A DNA stretch of 64,000 bases from Heterohyrax brucei. Taxonomy: Eukaryota > Chordata > Mammalia > Hyracoidea > Procaviidae. The DNA lies in contig CM053141.1 of the NCBI GenBank assembly GCA_028571685.1, positions 72,339,833 to 72,403,832 on the forward strand. The letters are read 5' to 3'. Made by a program: the position numbers and the translations under genes. Of the stretch, positions 46,646 through 57,868 are shown one piece after another; the stretch's first letter is position 1, and each line of letters begins with the position of its first letter. The notes below the pieces were generated by a model. The model did not search any database, was not told where the DNA came from, and saw nothing but the letters and a program-made list of their open reading frames with translations.

Positions 46646-47190
46646 CAAGGTCTGACAATTAAATTTGAGAACTTAATTGCTCCAAGTGCTTCCTACCTCA
46701 CTGCAGAATATCATTAGAGTCATCTTTGAAGAACTCTCCTTGTAAAGCTATGCACCAATGCCAGTGACTAGTCTAACCTTCAAGGAAATTTTGAAACTCT
46801 TTCTGGAATAGCCATTGTGTGTGGTTGCAAGGCAGAAAGATCACAAACTTAGTTGTACAGTTGTCTGTGAGGGAGTTTTTATCGAGTAAACAAATAAATG
46901 TATTGGAACACCCTCTCTACTCACCTGATCTAGCTCCAATAACTCTTTCCTTTACACAAAGATAAAGGAAATATTGAAAAGAAGACATTTTGATGACATT
47001 TAAGACATCAAGGGTAATAAGACGAGAGCTCTGGTGGCGATTCCAGAAAAAGAGTTCCAAAATTGCTCTGAAGGATGGACTAGTGCTAGGATCAGTGCAT
47101 AGTTTCCTAAGGGGGGTACTTTGAGGGTAACCAAAGTGATATTCAGCAATGAGGCATGAAGCACTTTTTCTAAAATTGGCAGTCTTCATA
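46646..47190. mobile_element. Palindromic mariner element, second copy, nested in RTE
   Basis: The insertion lies at a TA (46,644-46,645 and 47,189-47,190) in the antisense RTE, whose sequence resumes immediately after. The left end 'caaggtctgacaattaa' and the right end, read in reverse as 'tgaagactgccaatttta', are inverted termini. 46,695-46,813 and 47,037-47,156 are inverted copies of the transposase C-terminal coding region. The 220-base loop keeps a plus-strand mariner signature, 'HPLYSPDLAP', at 46,909-46,938. It has the same architecture as 11,133-11,654 but a longer loop. No catalytic core is complete. Confidence 0.8.
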
Positions 47191-49075
47191 TGTACAGATT
47201 CCTCATGAGCACAATTAAATGCTCTGGAATTTTCCTTCTTTGCAATGTTATCTATAATTGTTATGATCCAAAGAGGCACATGCTTTGCATAGTCAATAAT
47301 AACACAGGTGAACATCTTCATGTTTAAGCCAAGAATCATCTGACATCACCAGTTTTCCCTCCTTCCACATCCTCTTCTGAATGTGAATTGAACTTCCAAC
47401 AGCTCCCTGTTGATGCACTGCTGCAGCCACTTTTGTATAATCATCAGCACAATTTTACTTCCGTGTAATATTAATGATATTGTTTGATAACTTCCATATT
47501 CTGTTGGATCACCTTCCTGTTAAACGGGCACAGATATGGATCTGTTTTAGTTAAAGAAGCTGTCTTCCAAATTTTTTAAATTAGATGAATGAGCACCTGC
47601 AGTGCTCCATCAATTTGTTGAAATACCTCAGTTGGTACAGTCAGTTCCTGGAGCCTTATTTTTCCCCATTCCCTTTAGTGTATCTTGAACTTCATCCTTC
47701 AGTTCATAGATACTCCTGAAAAGGTTAAACATTGGCAAAGCTTTTTGGTACAGTGACTATTTTTTCATCTTCTTTTCATGTTTCCGACATCATTCAATAT
47801 CTTTCTGGTAGAATCTTCCAGTATTATAACTTAAGGCATGAATTTTTTTCTTCAGGTTTTTTTTTTTTTTTTTCTTCAATGCATTAATGGTCTGAGATGG
47901 TCTCTAAATACAGGTAGGATATACTCAAGGTCATGTATTGGCTCTCATAAGCTTGCTCTAATCTTCTGCTACAACATGAACTTGCCTACGGGCAATTAAT
48001 GTTTTTTTTTTTTTTTCCACATTCAGCCCCTGGTCTTGTTCTGATGATCACATTGAGCACCTTAATTGTCTCTTTGCATAGATCAGTCTACTTGATTCCT
48101 GTGTATTCCATCTGGTGAGGTCTAGGTGTATTTTCACCACTTATGTTGGTGATAAAAGGAATTTCTGATGAAACAGCCTTGCAAAATTTTATCATATCAT
48201 CTCCAGCAAGGCTTCTTTCACTAAGGCCGTATTTTCCAATTACTGATCTTCTTCATTTCCAGCTTTTCCATTCCAATCACCAATGTTATTCAATGCATCT
48301 AGATTGCATATTTGATTAATTCTGCCTGCAAAAGTTAACAAAAAGCATCCTCAGTTTCTTCATCTTTGGCCTTAATAGTTGGTACATAAATTTGTATAAT
48401 AATTGTATTAACAGATCTTCTTTGTAGGCACCTGAATATTATCCTGTAACTGTGTTGTATGTCAGGATAGATTTTGAAATGTTCTTTTTGACAATGAATG
48501 TGATGCCATTTCTTTTCATTCCAGGAGTAGTAGACTATGTGATTGTCTTATTCAAAACGGTCTGTATGAGTCCATTACAGCTCACTGATACATAGGATGT
48601 TGATCTTTATGCATTCCATGCCATGTTTTATGAGATCAAATTTCCCTATATTCATATTTTATACACTCCACTCTCTGATTATTAACAGTTCCTGTCAGCT
48701 TTTTATTTTATTCTGAGTCATGTCACCTTAGCAAATGAAGGTCCCCAAAGCTTTACCCTACCTATGTCAATAATATCTGCTCTACTTTGAAGAGGCAACT
48801 TTTCCCCAGTCATATTTTGAATATCTTCAAACCTAAAGGCTCATCTTCCAGCACTATACCAGACAATGATCTTCTGCCATTTATAGCATTTTCATGGCCA
48901 TTTTTTCATAAGCAGACCACTAGGTCCTTCTTCCTCATCTGTCTTGTACTGGATGCTCTGCTGAAACCTGTCCACCATGTATGACCCTGCTATTTGAAAT
49001 ACTAGTGATACATCTTCTATCATCACAGGAACACTCTTGCCAACACAGTACAACAGACTGATAGACACGTGGGGT

Positions 49076-49448
49076 TCCTTCTATTAGCTAATCAAAAGGA
49101 ACAATTGATATTTTCAGACAAAATTATCCCAGTACTAACAGAGTACCCAACGTAAACAGCCAACACTTGGCAAAAAGGGTTGAATGCCTGAACTGCCAAC
49201 ATTATTGTCTTTGGTATCTTAACTTCCTTTGCTGGTGTGCACCTACCTAGGAAGGCACACTCAGTTGGATACCCACAACCTCTGTGACTACAAAGAGCTA
49301 GGTTTTCACTTTCTATCATTTTTCTTCCCCTGGGAAAGCTAGTTTGCCTCTTACATATATTAGTTAAGTAGTGACTGAAATGGAAACATTAAAATGAATT
49401 TCTAATATATTTCCCATGAGATTTCTCCTAAAATACAGTTGATTTTAT
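49076..49448. other. Single-copy stretch
   Basis: Nothing recognised. Confidence 0.4.
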
Positions 49449-49449
49449 G

Positions 49450-49682
49450 TAATATAATGATGAAGAGCATAGATTTCACAAACTTACTTCAAATGCTCGA
49501 CTTGTTAGCTTTGAACCTTGGAAAGATTACTTGATCTTCCTAAGCCTCAGTTTTCTCATCTTTGAGAAGGGAATAACACATATCTACTTTACAGAGTTGT
49601 TGAGAGGATCTGAGAACATAATGTCTTGTACAATGACTGGTACATAGTAAGCACTCAATAATCATTAGCTGTTATTATTTTC
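49450..49682 (+). mobile_element. MIR, sense, near full length
   Basis: 'gatgaagagcatagatttca', 'taagcctcagttttctcatc', 'ctttacagagttgttgagag' and 'tacatagtaagcactcaata' follow MIR from head to 3' end. Confidence 0.85.
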
Positions 49683-49867
49683 ATCTTCGTCTTTAACACC
49701 TCCATCAGAGTTAACCAAGAACCCACCCTGTTGTTGGAATTCTTCAGCACTAAAAGTGATTTTCAATGTGGTGTCATCATTGCTTTTCATTTGTAACTAC
49801 AGACAACAGGATGTTAAGATTCAAAGCAACATATGTATTCAGGCTATTGAGTTTTCCATCTAACTAA

Positions 49868-50038
49868 GCCAAAAAAAACAAACTCACTGCCATCAAGAGG
49901 ATTCTGACTCCTAGCAACTGTATGGGACAGACCAGAACTTCTCCATAGCGTTTCCCAAGAGGATCTGGCAGATTCAAACTGCTGACCTTTCAGTTAGCAG
50001 ACATAACACTTAACCACTATACCACCAGGGTTTCTGTC
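49868..50038 (-). mobile_element. AfroSINE, antisense, full length
   Basis: 'aacaaactcactgccatcaa', 'ggattctgactcctagcaac', 'gattcaaactgctgaccttt' and 'aacactta' plus 'accactataccaccagggttt'-type head sequence. Both ends are present. Confidence 0.95.
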
Positions 50039-51240
50039 TCAAGTACTTTGTAAATTTGAGCAAACAAAGAGAGGAGGGGCCAGAGGATGAGGAGAGTCTA
50101 GTCCAAAGGACATCCTTGCAGCTAAAGCTCTTGCAATAAATGCAATAAACCCAGAGCACATAAGATGAAATGTCCCCTCATGTCACAGCTGAAAACTGTA
50201 GCATAAATATTTTTGTCAGTTGGCTTTACTCTACAGATGTTTTTGAGGATTTGTTGTTGAAACAACCAATCCACTCCTGAATAAAAAACTTTGGCAGTGC
50301 TCGAAGTGTCAACTAATTAGATTCAAATTGCAGCTGAACATTTTGAAATGTATGCATCACCCACGTGAATGCTGACTGAAGTTTTTATAAATAGAATTTC
50401 AAATGCTGTAAAAGGAGGACACACAATGGCATGGAAGTAGACCAATCTGTGAACGTTTATTAAACATCTTATTAAGAGCTCTCCTCACAAGCAACAGTAC
50501 CCAATAGATTAAATGATGGACATTTCAACAGTGTGCTCAGAAGTGACACTGGACTTAAGTCAGAAAACCATTGAAGCTTTTATGAATGACAATCCAGATT
50601 CTAATCCCATTTCTGCTACCAAATTTGTGAAGGTTAAACGTCGCTTATCCTTCTTCTATAAACTGAGCCCCTATCTTGTGCACTTATTCTCCTCGCAAAC
50701 TTTTTGTTTGTTTGTTTTTTCAAGTGAATTGGAATGATTTTGGTGATGCTACCCAATGTTCTGCATGATATGCATGGCTCGTTCGGGCAGCTTCACCATA
50801 GCAAAGGGCTGATATCTTTAGTACTTAAACAGTTCCTTAAAAATGCATTAAAAATCCAGTTACTCATTAGAAAAATAAACAAAGGGCATGAAAGTAGGTT
50901 CTAAAAAAGAACATGCATGTGACTCCTTAACATATAATTCCTCTTGCTTAAAGATTTGTATAAGAAATTACTTCAAAGTTCTGAAAATTTGGGGTTGCAT
51001 TTTGTTTTGCCTGCTGGTTTACCTTTTAACATTAAAATCTAGTTGTTTTATTTGTGATCAGCTAATTACAAAATGTTTAGGTGGAGGAACTACCTCCTGT
51101 CTCTGAAGATGATGAGCTGTTAGGGCCTTGATTTCTCCTTTTGGGATTTCCATTTCTGCTTTTGGATGGGATGAACTTTGAGTGAGCCATTTGCCAAAGT
51201 ATATCACAGTATGAATATATATTTAACGACAAAGACAAAA
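50039..51240. other. Repeat-free stretch
   Basis: No gene or transposable element is recognised. 50,280-50,420 ('gtgtcaactaattagattca' and nearby) is AT-rich with homeodomain-like TAATTAG motifs and could be conserved non-coding DNA. That is an inference only. Confidence 0.45.
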
Positions 51241-51392
51241 GAAAAAAAAAAACCTCAATGCCATGAGTCAATTCTGTCTCATAGCAATCATATAGGTCCT
51301 GTAGGGCTTCCAAGGAGTAGCTGGTAGATTCAAATTATTGGTGTTTTTGCCAGCAGCCAAATGCTTAACCATCATGCCATCGGGGCTCCTGT
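51241..51392 (-). mobile_element. AfroSINE, antisense
   Basis: 'cctcaatgccatgagtcaat', 'ggtcctgtagggcttccaag', 'gtagctggtagattcaaatt', and the reversed head 'tgcttaaccatcatgccatc'. Confidence 0.9.
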
Positions 51393-53494
51393 ATGTGTAT
51401 AGATAGGTACAATTCTGGACTGATTGCCAAGCAAAGCAGTCTGTTCTTTATATAAGGAAGAACTTTGTAGCTCTTGCAACCATGCAATGAATCTGCCTGT
51501 TCTATTAAACAGTGAATGCCCCGCCACTGGGCTTTCTTGGACCAAGAACAGAAAATAATCTGCAAGAGGTTTACAGAAGACAATTTGGTATAGATTGGCA
51601 GACTTCACTAGTTGACTGATATGATGATCCCTCCTACTGTGAGATTGTACTTGATAATTCTTGTCTACTATCAAAGTAGTGTCATTAATTGACACAACAT
51701 GAATTACCTATCTTCCTTTTACAGAACAATTTTTATTTTTTGAAAATGATGGTGTCTTGTTAATTCTTTAAGTCTTATATGCTATAAATGTGTGGAGAAC
51801 CTTAAGATCTAGCTTTGAGTGAGAGATCAGAGCAAGTAAGTACTGAGAAGAGTGGTATTGTTACAACTCTTTAATTTCTGGCTTATTAGAAGACAGCTAG
51901 AATTTCATACCTACTTCTTTCATTTGGTTGTATATGTTGATTTGGTTGAAGCATATGGAGCAAATTACGCTCGAGTATATACCTGGAAACGGGAGAAATA
52001 CTTTACTAAACTTTTCAAGTAATTATGGATATTTTTCACTGATGCTACCTCAAACTCAACACATGGAAATTTCTTAAAGGCAATTTTGTCACACTGAAAT
52101 CCGTTTGTCTACCTGAACTTTTAATGAATCTTTTACCCAGACATTTGCCATTTGGAAAGTATTGGTTCACCAAGTTATAGGTTCTTCTCAATGTTGACAT
52201 TTTATTTCACAATATCAAAAAATCATACTTGTCGACATTACCGTCAATCTCAGTAGCAAAGTTTTTAAGTGCTAGAATGTTGCCACACTCACAAGGCTGT
52301 GAGTTTTCTAAAGTTGTAATTTTCGCTTGAAAGCTTGAATTTTATCATTGGCAACAAATATTGTCAGTTGTTTCCCTTGAAGAGACAGATTCTCTTTATT
52401 TGTTTCTGAAAAAAATATTTGGCAAATACCCAAGTATGAATAATTATAATCTGTCAGTCATTAGTTCAAGTAAAAAAATGTGTACTATGACAAAAATGAC
52501 TATTCAACTGGCAACTGAAGAGAGTGATTCAGGAAAAATCTATATGAAACATAACCTTGCCCCTCCCCACACTCTTCATGACTCAAGAAACTCTGACCTC
52601 CAGACTTATACGCATATGTCCGCCTTCAGGATATTGGATGATTCTGTTGGGGGAAACAGATAAGCCCAAACAATAAGACTTAACAGTAACTGGCACTGAA
52701 GTCTGCCTCAAGAAACAGAAGGACCTTGTGGATGGAAAAGCCTACGTACCATTTGACAAGTTCAACTTGCACTCAGGAAAAAAAATAAATAAATAACCAC
52801 CAGAAAAAGAAATGCTAAGAATTTTTAGAATGGTGCTAAATAAAGTCTTGGGACAATGACTCTTTCGTAAGTCAGATTAGAACAACAATATGGGTACTCC
52901 AAGGGGAAACATGAAAGATGGGAATTATCAGTTGAATTTCACCAAGTTGAAAAGTGTTATGTAGCATGCAGAGTTTGGGAATAAATTGATAGATAAATAG
53001 AAAACTGCATAAATGTAAAAGAGGCAGTTAACTCCTGGCAAATTTTTAAGTTATACAAGAGAAGAAATGTGTTCAGAGTGTACCATATGGCTCAGTGGAA
53101 AACAATATTTACATGGTTATAAAAATGTAAACACTGTGAAATGATTTAGCCAAAACTGTGAAAGATTTGTGAGGGGCAGACAAAGAGGACAAAGACATTT
53201 TACTTACTGAACTTTGTAGAAATGAAGTCCTGCTCTACAATGTCTTCTCAAATTTTCTTCTTTTGCTCAAACAGTGTTTCTGAGAATTAGTTATGTCAAT
53301 TCATGAAGCTGTAATTCATTATTTGTCATCACTGTATGGTAGCGTTCAGTTTTCTGAGTATGCTATAAGTTATTTATAGTTTCTGTTGTTGACAGACATG
53401 TGGATTGTTGACTATACCTTTCCTATGAGGACAAGTGCTGCTATAAATGTCCCCATGCATGGCTTTTGGTGCACATGCACAAGACAATAAGACA
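51393..53494. other. Repeat-free stretch, no gene recognised
   Basis: About 2.1 kb of AT-rich DNA. Short frames at 51,372-51,695 (minus) and 52,361-52,663 (plus) show no recognisable domain, signal peptide or splice context. Confidence 0.45.
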
Positions 53495-53496
53495 AC

Positions 53497-53662
53497 AACA
53501 AAACAAAGCAATCAGTTGCTGTTACGTCAATTCTGAATCACAGTGACCTATGGGACAGAATAGAACTGCCCCATAGGGTTTCTAATGAGGACCTAGTGGA
53601 TTCTAATTGCTGTCCTTTGGATTAGCAGCAGAGTTCTTAACCTGTGTACCACTCTAGAGTAA
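53497..53662 (-). mobile_element. AfroSINE, antisense
   Basis: 'gcaatcagttgctgttacgt', 'agaatagaactgccccatag', 'ggacctagtggattctaatt' and 'ttcttaacctgtgtaccact'. Confidence 0.9.
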
Positions 53663-53669
53663 AGATCCT

Positions 53670-53852
53670 CCAAGTAGGCTCTCTGAACCAGCAGTATCAG
53701 CATCGCCTGGGAACTTGTCAGAAATGCAAAGTCTTGGGCTCCACCAAATACTTGGCAAATCATAAACTGGCCATGGACCTGGTAATCTGTGCTTTAGTAT
53801 GACCTTCAGGTGATTCTGGTGCATACTCAAGTGTGAGAACTACAGGTCAAGG
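53670..53852 (-). mobile_element. MER5A-type hAT element
   Basis: 'gaaccagcagtatcagcatc', 'gcctgggaacttgtcagaaa', 'ttcaggtgattctggtgcat' and 'tcaagtgtgagaacta' match MER5A almost end to end. The outer CAGTG termini are eroded. Confidence 0.9.
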
Positions 53853-53977
53853 ATGATGAATTTGTTAGTTTCTCCTTACAGTTCTGTCAGTTATTTATTT
53901 TATATATTTTGAAGCTATGTTATTAGGATATATGAATTAGTTACTTCCCTGTGAACTGAAACTCATAAAAATATGCT

Positions 53978-54885
53978 GCTGTTGCTGTTGTTAGGTGCCA
54001 GTGAGTTGGTTCTGACTCACAGCAACACTATGCTCAACAGAACGAAACACTGCCCACTGCCCAATCCTGCACCATGTCCACAATCCTTTTTATGCTTAAG
54101 CCTGTTGCAGCCACTGTGTTGATCCATCTCTTTGAGGGTCTTCCTCTTTTTTTGCTGACTCTCTACCTAGATGATGTCCTTCTCCAGGGACTGATCCCTC
54201 CTGACAACATGTCCAAAGTATGTCCTTCTCCAGGGACTGATCCCTCCTGACAACATGTCCGAAATATGTAAGACACAGTCTCATCATCTGTATTTCCAAG
54301 GAGCACTCTTGTCTGTACCTTTTCCAGAACAGATCTGTTTGCTCTTTTGGCAATCCATGGTATGTTCAGTATTCTTCTCCAACATCACAATTTGAAGGCA
54401 TCAGTTCTTCTTCTGTCATCCTTATTCATGGTCCGTCTTCCAAGCAATTTAAAACACTATGCCTTGGGTCAGGCACACCCTAGCCTGCAAAGAGACCTCC
54501 TTACTTTTCAACACTTGAAAGAAGTGTATTGCAACAGATTTTCCTAATGCAATGCATCTTTTGATTTCTTGACTGCTGGCTCCCCTGGGCACTGATTGTG
54601 GAATCAAGTAAAATGAAATCTTTGACAACCTCAATCTTTTCTCTGTTTATCATGATGTTGCTCATTGGTGCAGATGTGAGGGTTTTTTTTTTTTTTTTTT
54701 TCGGCTTTTCAGTGCAATCCATACTGAAGGCTGTGGTCTTTGATCTTCGTCACTGTTTCAAATGCCCTTTACTTCCAGAAAGCAAAGTTGTGTCATCTGC
54801 ATAATGCGGGTTGTTATGAGTCTTCCCCCAGTCCTCGTGCCTCATTCTTTTTCACACAGTCCAGCTTCTTGGATTATTTGCTGCC
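53978..54885 (-). mobile_element. RTE LINE 3' part, antisense, with internal duplication
   Basis: The reversed tail 'ctgttgttaggtgccagtga' runs through 'ggcaatccatggtatgttca' and 'gatcttcgtcactgtttcaa' to 'gtccagcttcttggattatt'. A 46-bp tandem duplication lies at 54,175-54,266, and a T run of about 18 at 54,686-54,702. No frame is intact. Confidence 0.9.
54175..54266. repeat. 46-bp tandem duplication inside RTE
   Basis: 'tgtccttctccagggactga' to 'acatgtccaaagta' is repeated once. Unit 1 is 54,175-54,220 and unit 2 is 54,221-54,266, with very few differences. Other RTE copies have a single unit. Confidence 0.9.
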
Positions 54886-55067
54886 ATAAAATATAGTGAC
54901 TCATTTTATTTCTGGTAATGTTTTCAGACTTAAATTTTATTTTGTCTGATCCCAAAACCGCCTTGTTAACTTTCTTTTGTTATCTGCCTATTGTCAAGTT
55001 TTCAGTCTACTGATTTTTCATCCTTCTAAATACTTATGCATCAGTTAAAATTAGCTTTTATAAAACA

Positions 55068-55232
55068 GAATATTGTTGTTAAATGCTGTCAGATCATCTC
55101 TTACTCATAGCAATTTTAACTGAACATTGTCAGTCCTGTGCCGTCCTCAGAAGCTTTGCTGTGTTGAAGCCTGTTGTGGCAGCCACTGTGTCAGTTCATT
55201 TCATTGAGGGTCTCCCATATTTAAAGACTCCA
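55068..55232 (-). mobile_element. RTE LINE 3' end fragment, antisense
   Basis: 'ttgttgttaaatgctgtcag', 'cagtcctgtgccgtcctcag' and 'tttcattgagggtctcccat' are the reversed terminal 160 bases only. Confidence 0.85.
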
Positions 55233-55863
55233 AACTGGCAGTCTTTTAGCCAAGGACTTCAGTCCTTCTATGAGTTACTGTTTCTTCTAACTCATTAATA
55301 CCATCTTATTTTCACATTCTATTTGTTGTGATTTTCCTGTTTTCTGGTGCATTTTTGTGTGGGGTTTGTTTAAGATTTTGTTTTCAGCATTCCATTTTTT
55401 TCTTACAAATTTTGGTAGTTTTAATGCTTATTTTAGAAATTTTAACATGCATATTTAACTTAAAATAGTTTAGATTCAATCAATATTTCTACTCTGATCA
55501 GTATAAAAGGCTTTGTGATATTTTAATGTTAATGACACTCTTTCTAACATTGATTTTTTATCCAAGGTTTTAGTTCTTTATGTTAACCATTAACCCTATA
55601 ATTTAAGCATTATTGTTTTATTCCAGTGTTTAGGTTTAGATACCAACACATTATTATTGCCAAGCCAAGTGCCGTCGAGTCGGGTCCGACTCATTATTAT
55701 TATTGTTGCTTATTGTTTCTCCTGGAAATTTAAGCCTTACTTTCAGCATTTTTTCCCTTGTTGTTGAAATCTGTGATATGGGAGTTCTTTTACTGAAGAT
55801 CTGGTAATAGTAAATTCTCTCCGTTTTTCCCTAAAAATTTTATTATTTCATCCTCACTTATTG
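55233..55863. other. T-rich stretch, possibly antisense L1
   Basis: T-rich sequence resembling a diverged antisense LINE 3' UTR, but without a diagnostic block. It contains a 33-bp SINE-tail insertion, entered separately. Confidence 0.3.
55659..55691 (-). mobile_element. 33-bp SINE-tail insertion with target-site duplication
   Basis: A 33-base piece that includes 'gtgccgtcgagtcgggtccg' is the reversed extreme 3' end of the 'GGCACTTGGCTTGGC' SINE type. It sits between identical 'cattattatt' copies at 55,649-55,658 and 55,692-55,701. The duplication shows that it is an insertion, not a remnant of a longer element that decayed. Confidence 0.8.
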
Positions 55864-56030
55864 AATGGAAACCCTGGTGGCATAGTGGTGAAGTGCTATG
55901 TCTGTTAACCAAAAGGCTGGTAGTTCAATCTGCCAGGTGCAACTTCGGAAACTATGCGGCAGTTCTACTCTGTTTTATAGAGTGGTTATGAGTCAGAATT
56001 GACTCGATGGCACTGGGTTGTTGTTGTTTA
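55864..56030 (+). mobile_element. AfroSINE, full length
   Basis: 'ggaaaccctggtggcatagt', 'gttaaccaaaaggctggtag', 'gcggcagttctactctgttt', and the tail 'tatgagtcagaattgactcg' plus 'atggcactgggttgttgttg'. Confidence 0.95.
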
Positions 56031-56408
56031 GTTAGTTTTACTCAAAAAATAATTCTGTGGTGACAGTTATTCCATCCAGCAATTTAGAAATAGCATTCCA
56101 TAGTTTTATCTTTTCCATGCTGCTGTTAAAAAGGCAACTATCAATTAGACAAGCTCATAAAACAAAATAACACTGCGTGGCACACCAAGGGCAAGCCAAA
56201 GAAGGCAGGAGGGGACAGGAAAGCTGGTCAAGGGGAAGCCGAGTTCAAGAGGCAAAAGTGTTGGCATGTTGTGGGGTTGTTAACCAATATCACAAACAGT
56301 ATGGGTATTAATTGTTTAATAAGAAACTAGTTAGATCTGTGAAGTTTCAGCTAAAGTAACATAAAAGAAAAAGGAAAAAAAATCAACTATTAAATTAATT
56401 ATTCCTCT
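56031..56408. other. Single-copy, T-rich
   Basis: Nothing recognised. Confidence 0.35.
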
Positions 56409-56410
56409 CC

Positions 56411-56458
56411 CTAGGGTCGCCATGAGTCGGATCTGACTCGATGGCACTTGGCTTGGCT
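56411..56458 (+). mobile_element. 48-bp SINE-tail fragment
   Basis: 'ctagggtcgccatgagtcgg' runs through to 'gatggcacttggcttggct'. Only the last 48 bases of the SINE are present. No clear target duplication is seen. Confidence 0.75.
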
Positions 56459-56888
56459 TTATACTAAATCTTTTTTCTCTGATACTAGCTTTTTTCTCCT
56501 TTTCTCTACTTCTGTAGTTTCTCTCCAATGTGTCTGAGTGTAGGTTTCTCTTTAATTTGCCTGAGATTTGTTGGGGTGCCTGGATCTAAGAATCGGTATG
56601 TTTCTGTAGAGACATCAATGTATACTTCTACAATTTTCCTTTGTTTTTTAATCTATGAAATTTCCAACCACTGTCTTTTCAAGTATTGTTTCCCCTCCAT
56701 TCTTTCTATTATCTTCTTCAATTTATCTGATTACACTTGATTATCTCACCCCATAGTCAATGGCTCTTGATGTATTCATTCCCTGAAAGTTCTTCTATTC
56801 TTCTTTAGCTATATTTTTATCTCATTTTTCCAGTATCTCCCATTTTTGTGGGTCTGTTTCTATAGTCTGTTGTTTTGCTGATTCTTCC
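56459..56888. other. T-rich stretch, possibly antisense L1 3' UTR
   Basis: 'tttcaagtattgtttcccct' and 'cagtatctcccatttttgtg' are reminiscent of antisense L1 3' UTR, without certainty. Confidence 0.3.
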
Positions 56889-56889
56889 T

Positions 56890-57240
56890 TCTAATAGCCT
56901 GTTTCTCCATGTAATTATTTGTGTGTGTGCATTTGTATGTGTATGTGTGTTTTAAGAGAGAGAGAATGCTGATGTTCCTTGAAACTTGTAATTTGGCAGT
57001 TATGTAATAAGGTAGTGATCCTCCACAGTGTTTTTTGATGTGATCAGCCAATCAGCTACAAGAAGAATTTTCTCTGGGATGTGACTTGCATCCAGTATAT
57101 ATTTGGGCATTCTGGCAACCTTGCTCACTTGTTTTAGATCCTGCATTGGGCTCATCATCATCTAACCTACAGTCAGATGATAGATTACATTTGATGCCTG
57201 GCTTAAGGAGGATTATATTTGCTTCTTCCAGGCATCCGGG
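56890..57240 (+). mobile_element. LTR-like repeat fragment (arm A of an inverted pair)
   Basis: 56,990-57,175 is the reverse complement, at high identity, of 58,108-58,290 inside the antisense LTR-like element. It is preceded by a GT-rich and AGAGAG stretch (56,921-56,965). Confidence 0.65.
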
Positions 57241-57473
57241 GCAATACCAGTTGGGTATCCATTAAAAAACTACACAGAAATGGGCAATTATGTCCCTAAA
57301 CTTTGTGCTTAGAAATTCTCAGGGGACTCCATTTAAAATATTTTTTCTATCCTTATTTTCTTTTATTTGTATAGTATGCTGATTGCAAGCCATCTTATAT
57401 CATAACTCTTTGAGAGCACTTAAATGCTGTGACTACAAAATGAAAAGAGCAAAGTGGAGAATATCTAAAACCT

Positions 57474-57635
57474 AAAAACCAAATCCATTGCCATATAGTT
57501 GATTCTAACTCATAGCAACCCTACAAAAGAGATTAGAACTGACCCAAATAGTTTCCAAAGAGCAGCTGAAGGATTCAAACTGCTGACCTTTTGATTAGCA
57601 GCTGAGCTTTTAATCACTGAGCCATAAGGGCCCTT
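57474..57635 (-). mobile_element. AfroSINE, antisense
   Basis: 'aaaccaaatccattgccata', 'gattctaactcatagcaacc', 'gattcaaactgctgaccttt' and 'aatcactgagccataagggc'. Confidence 0.9.
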
Positions 57636-57734
57636 GGTGAATATCTAAATATTGGTTAATTATGCTTTGGCGATCACAAATAGAAAATTGGATTATTTGT
57701 AAACAAACCTTTCCACTTATTCAGTTTTTAAAGT

Positions 57735-57797
57735 GTCCTAGGATCATTCTCTAGAAATGTAAACCCAGTGAAGCATACATATATGCATACACACATA

Positions 57798-57868
<71 letters not shown>

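Larger units (their letters stand above)
43724..49075 (-). mobile_element. Near full-length RTE LINE, antisense, split by two insertions
   Basis: The plus strand begins with the reversed 3' tail ('ggttgttgtttttaggtgtt') and ends with a recognisable RTE/BovB-like 5' region ('gctctgctgaaacctgtcca', 'tgatagacacgtgg'). After removing the insertions at 44,229-46,186 and about 46,646-47,190, about 2.85 kb of LINE remain in the right order: tail, RT, endonuclease ('gttggtacataaatttgtat' at about 48,379), 5' UTR. It is heavily decayed, with poly-T expansions near 47,857 and 48,002. A weak 9-bp match, 'tccttttac' (43,715-43,723) against 'tccttctat' (49,076-49,084), may be its target duplication. Confidence 0.9.

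Noticed and set aside
46917..47339. 140-codon open frame, minus strand
   Set aside because: It crosses the border between the palindromic mariner and the host RTE, so it cannot be one ancestral protein.
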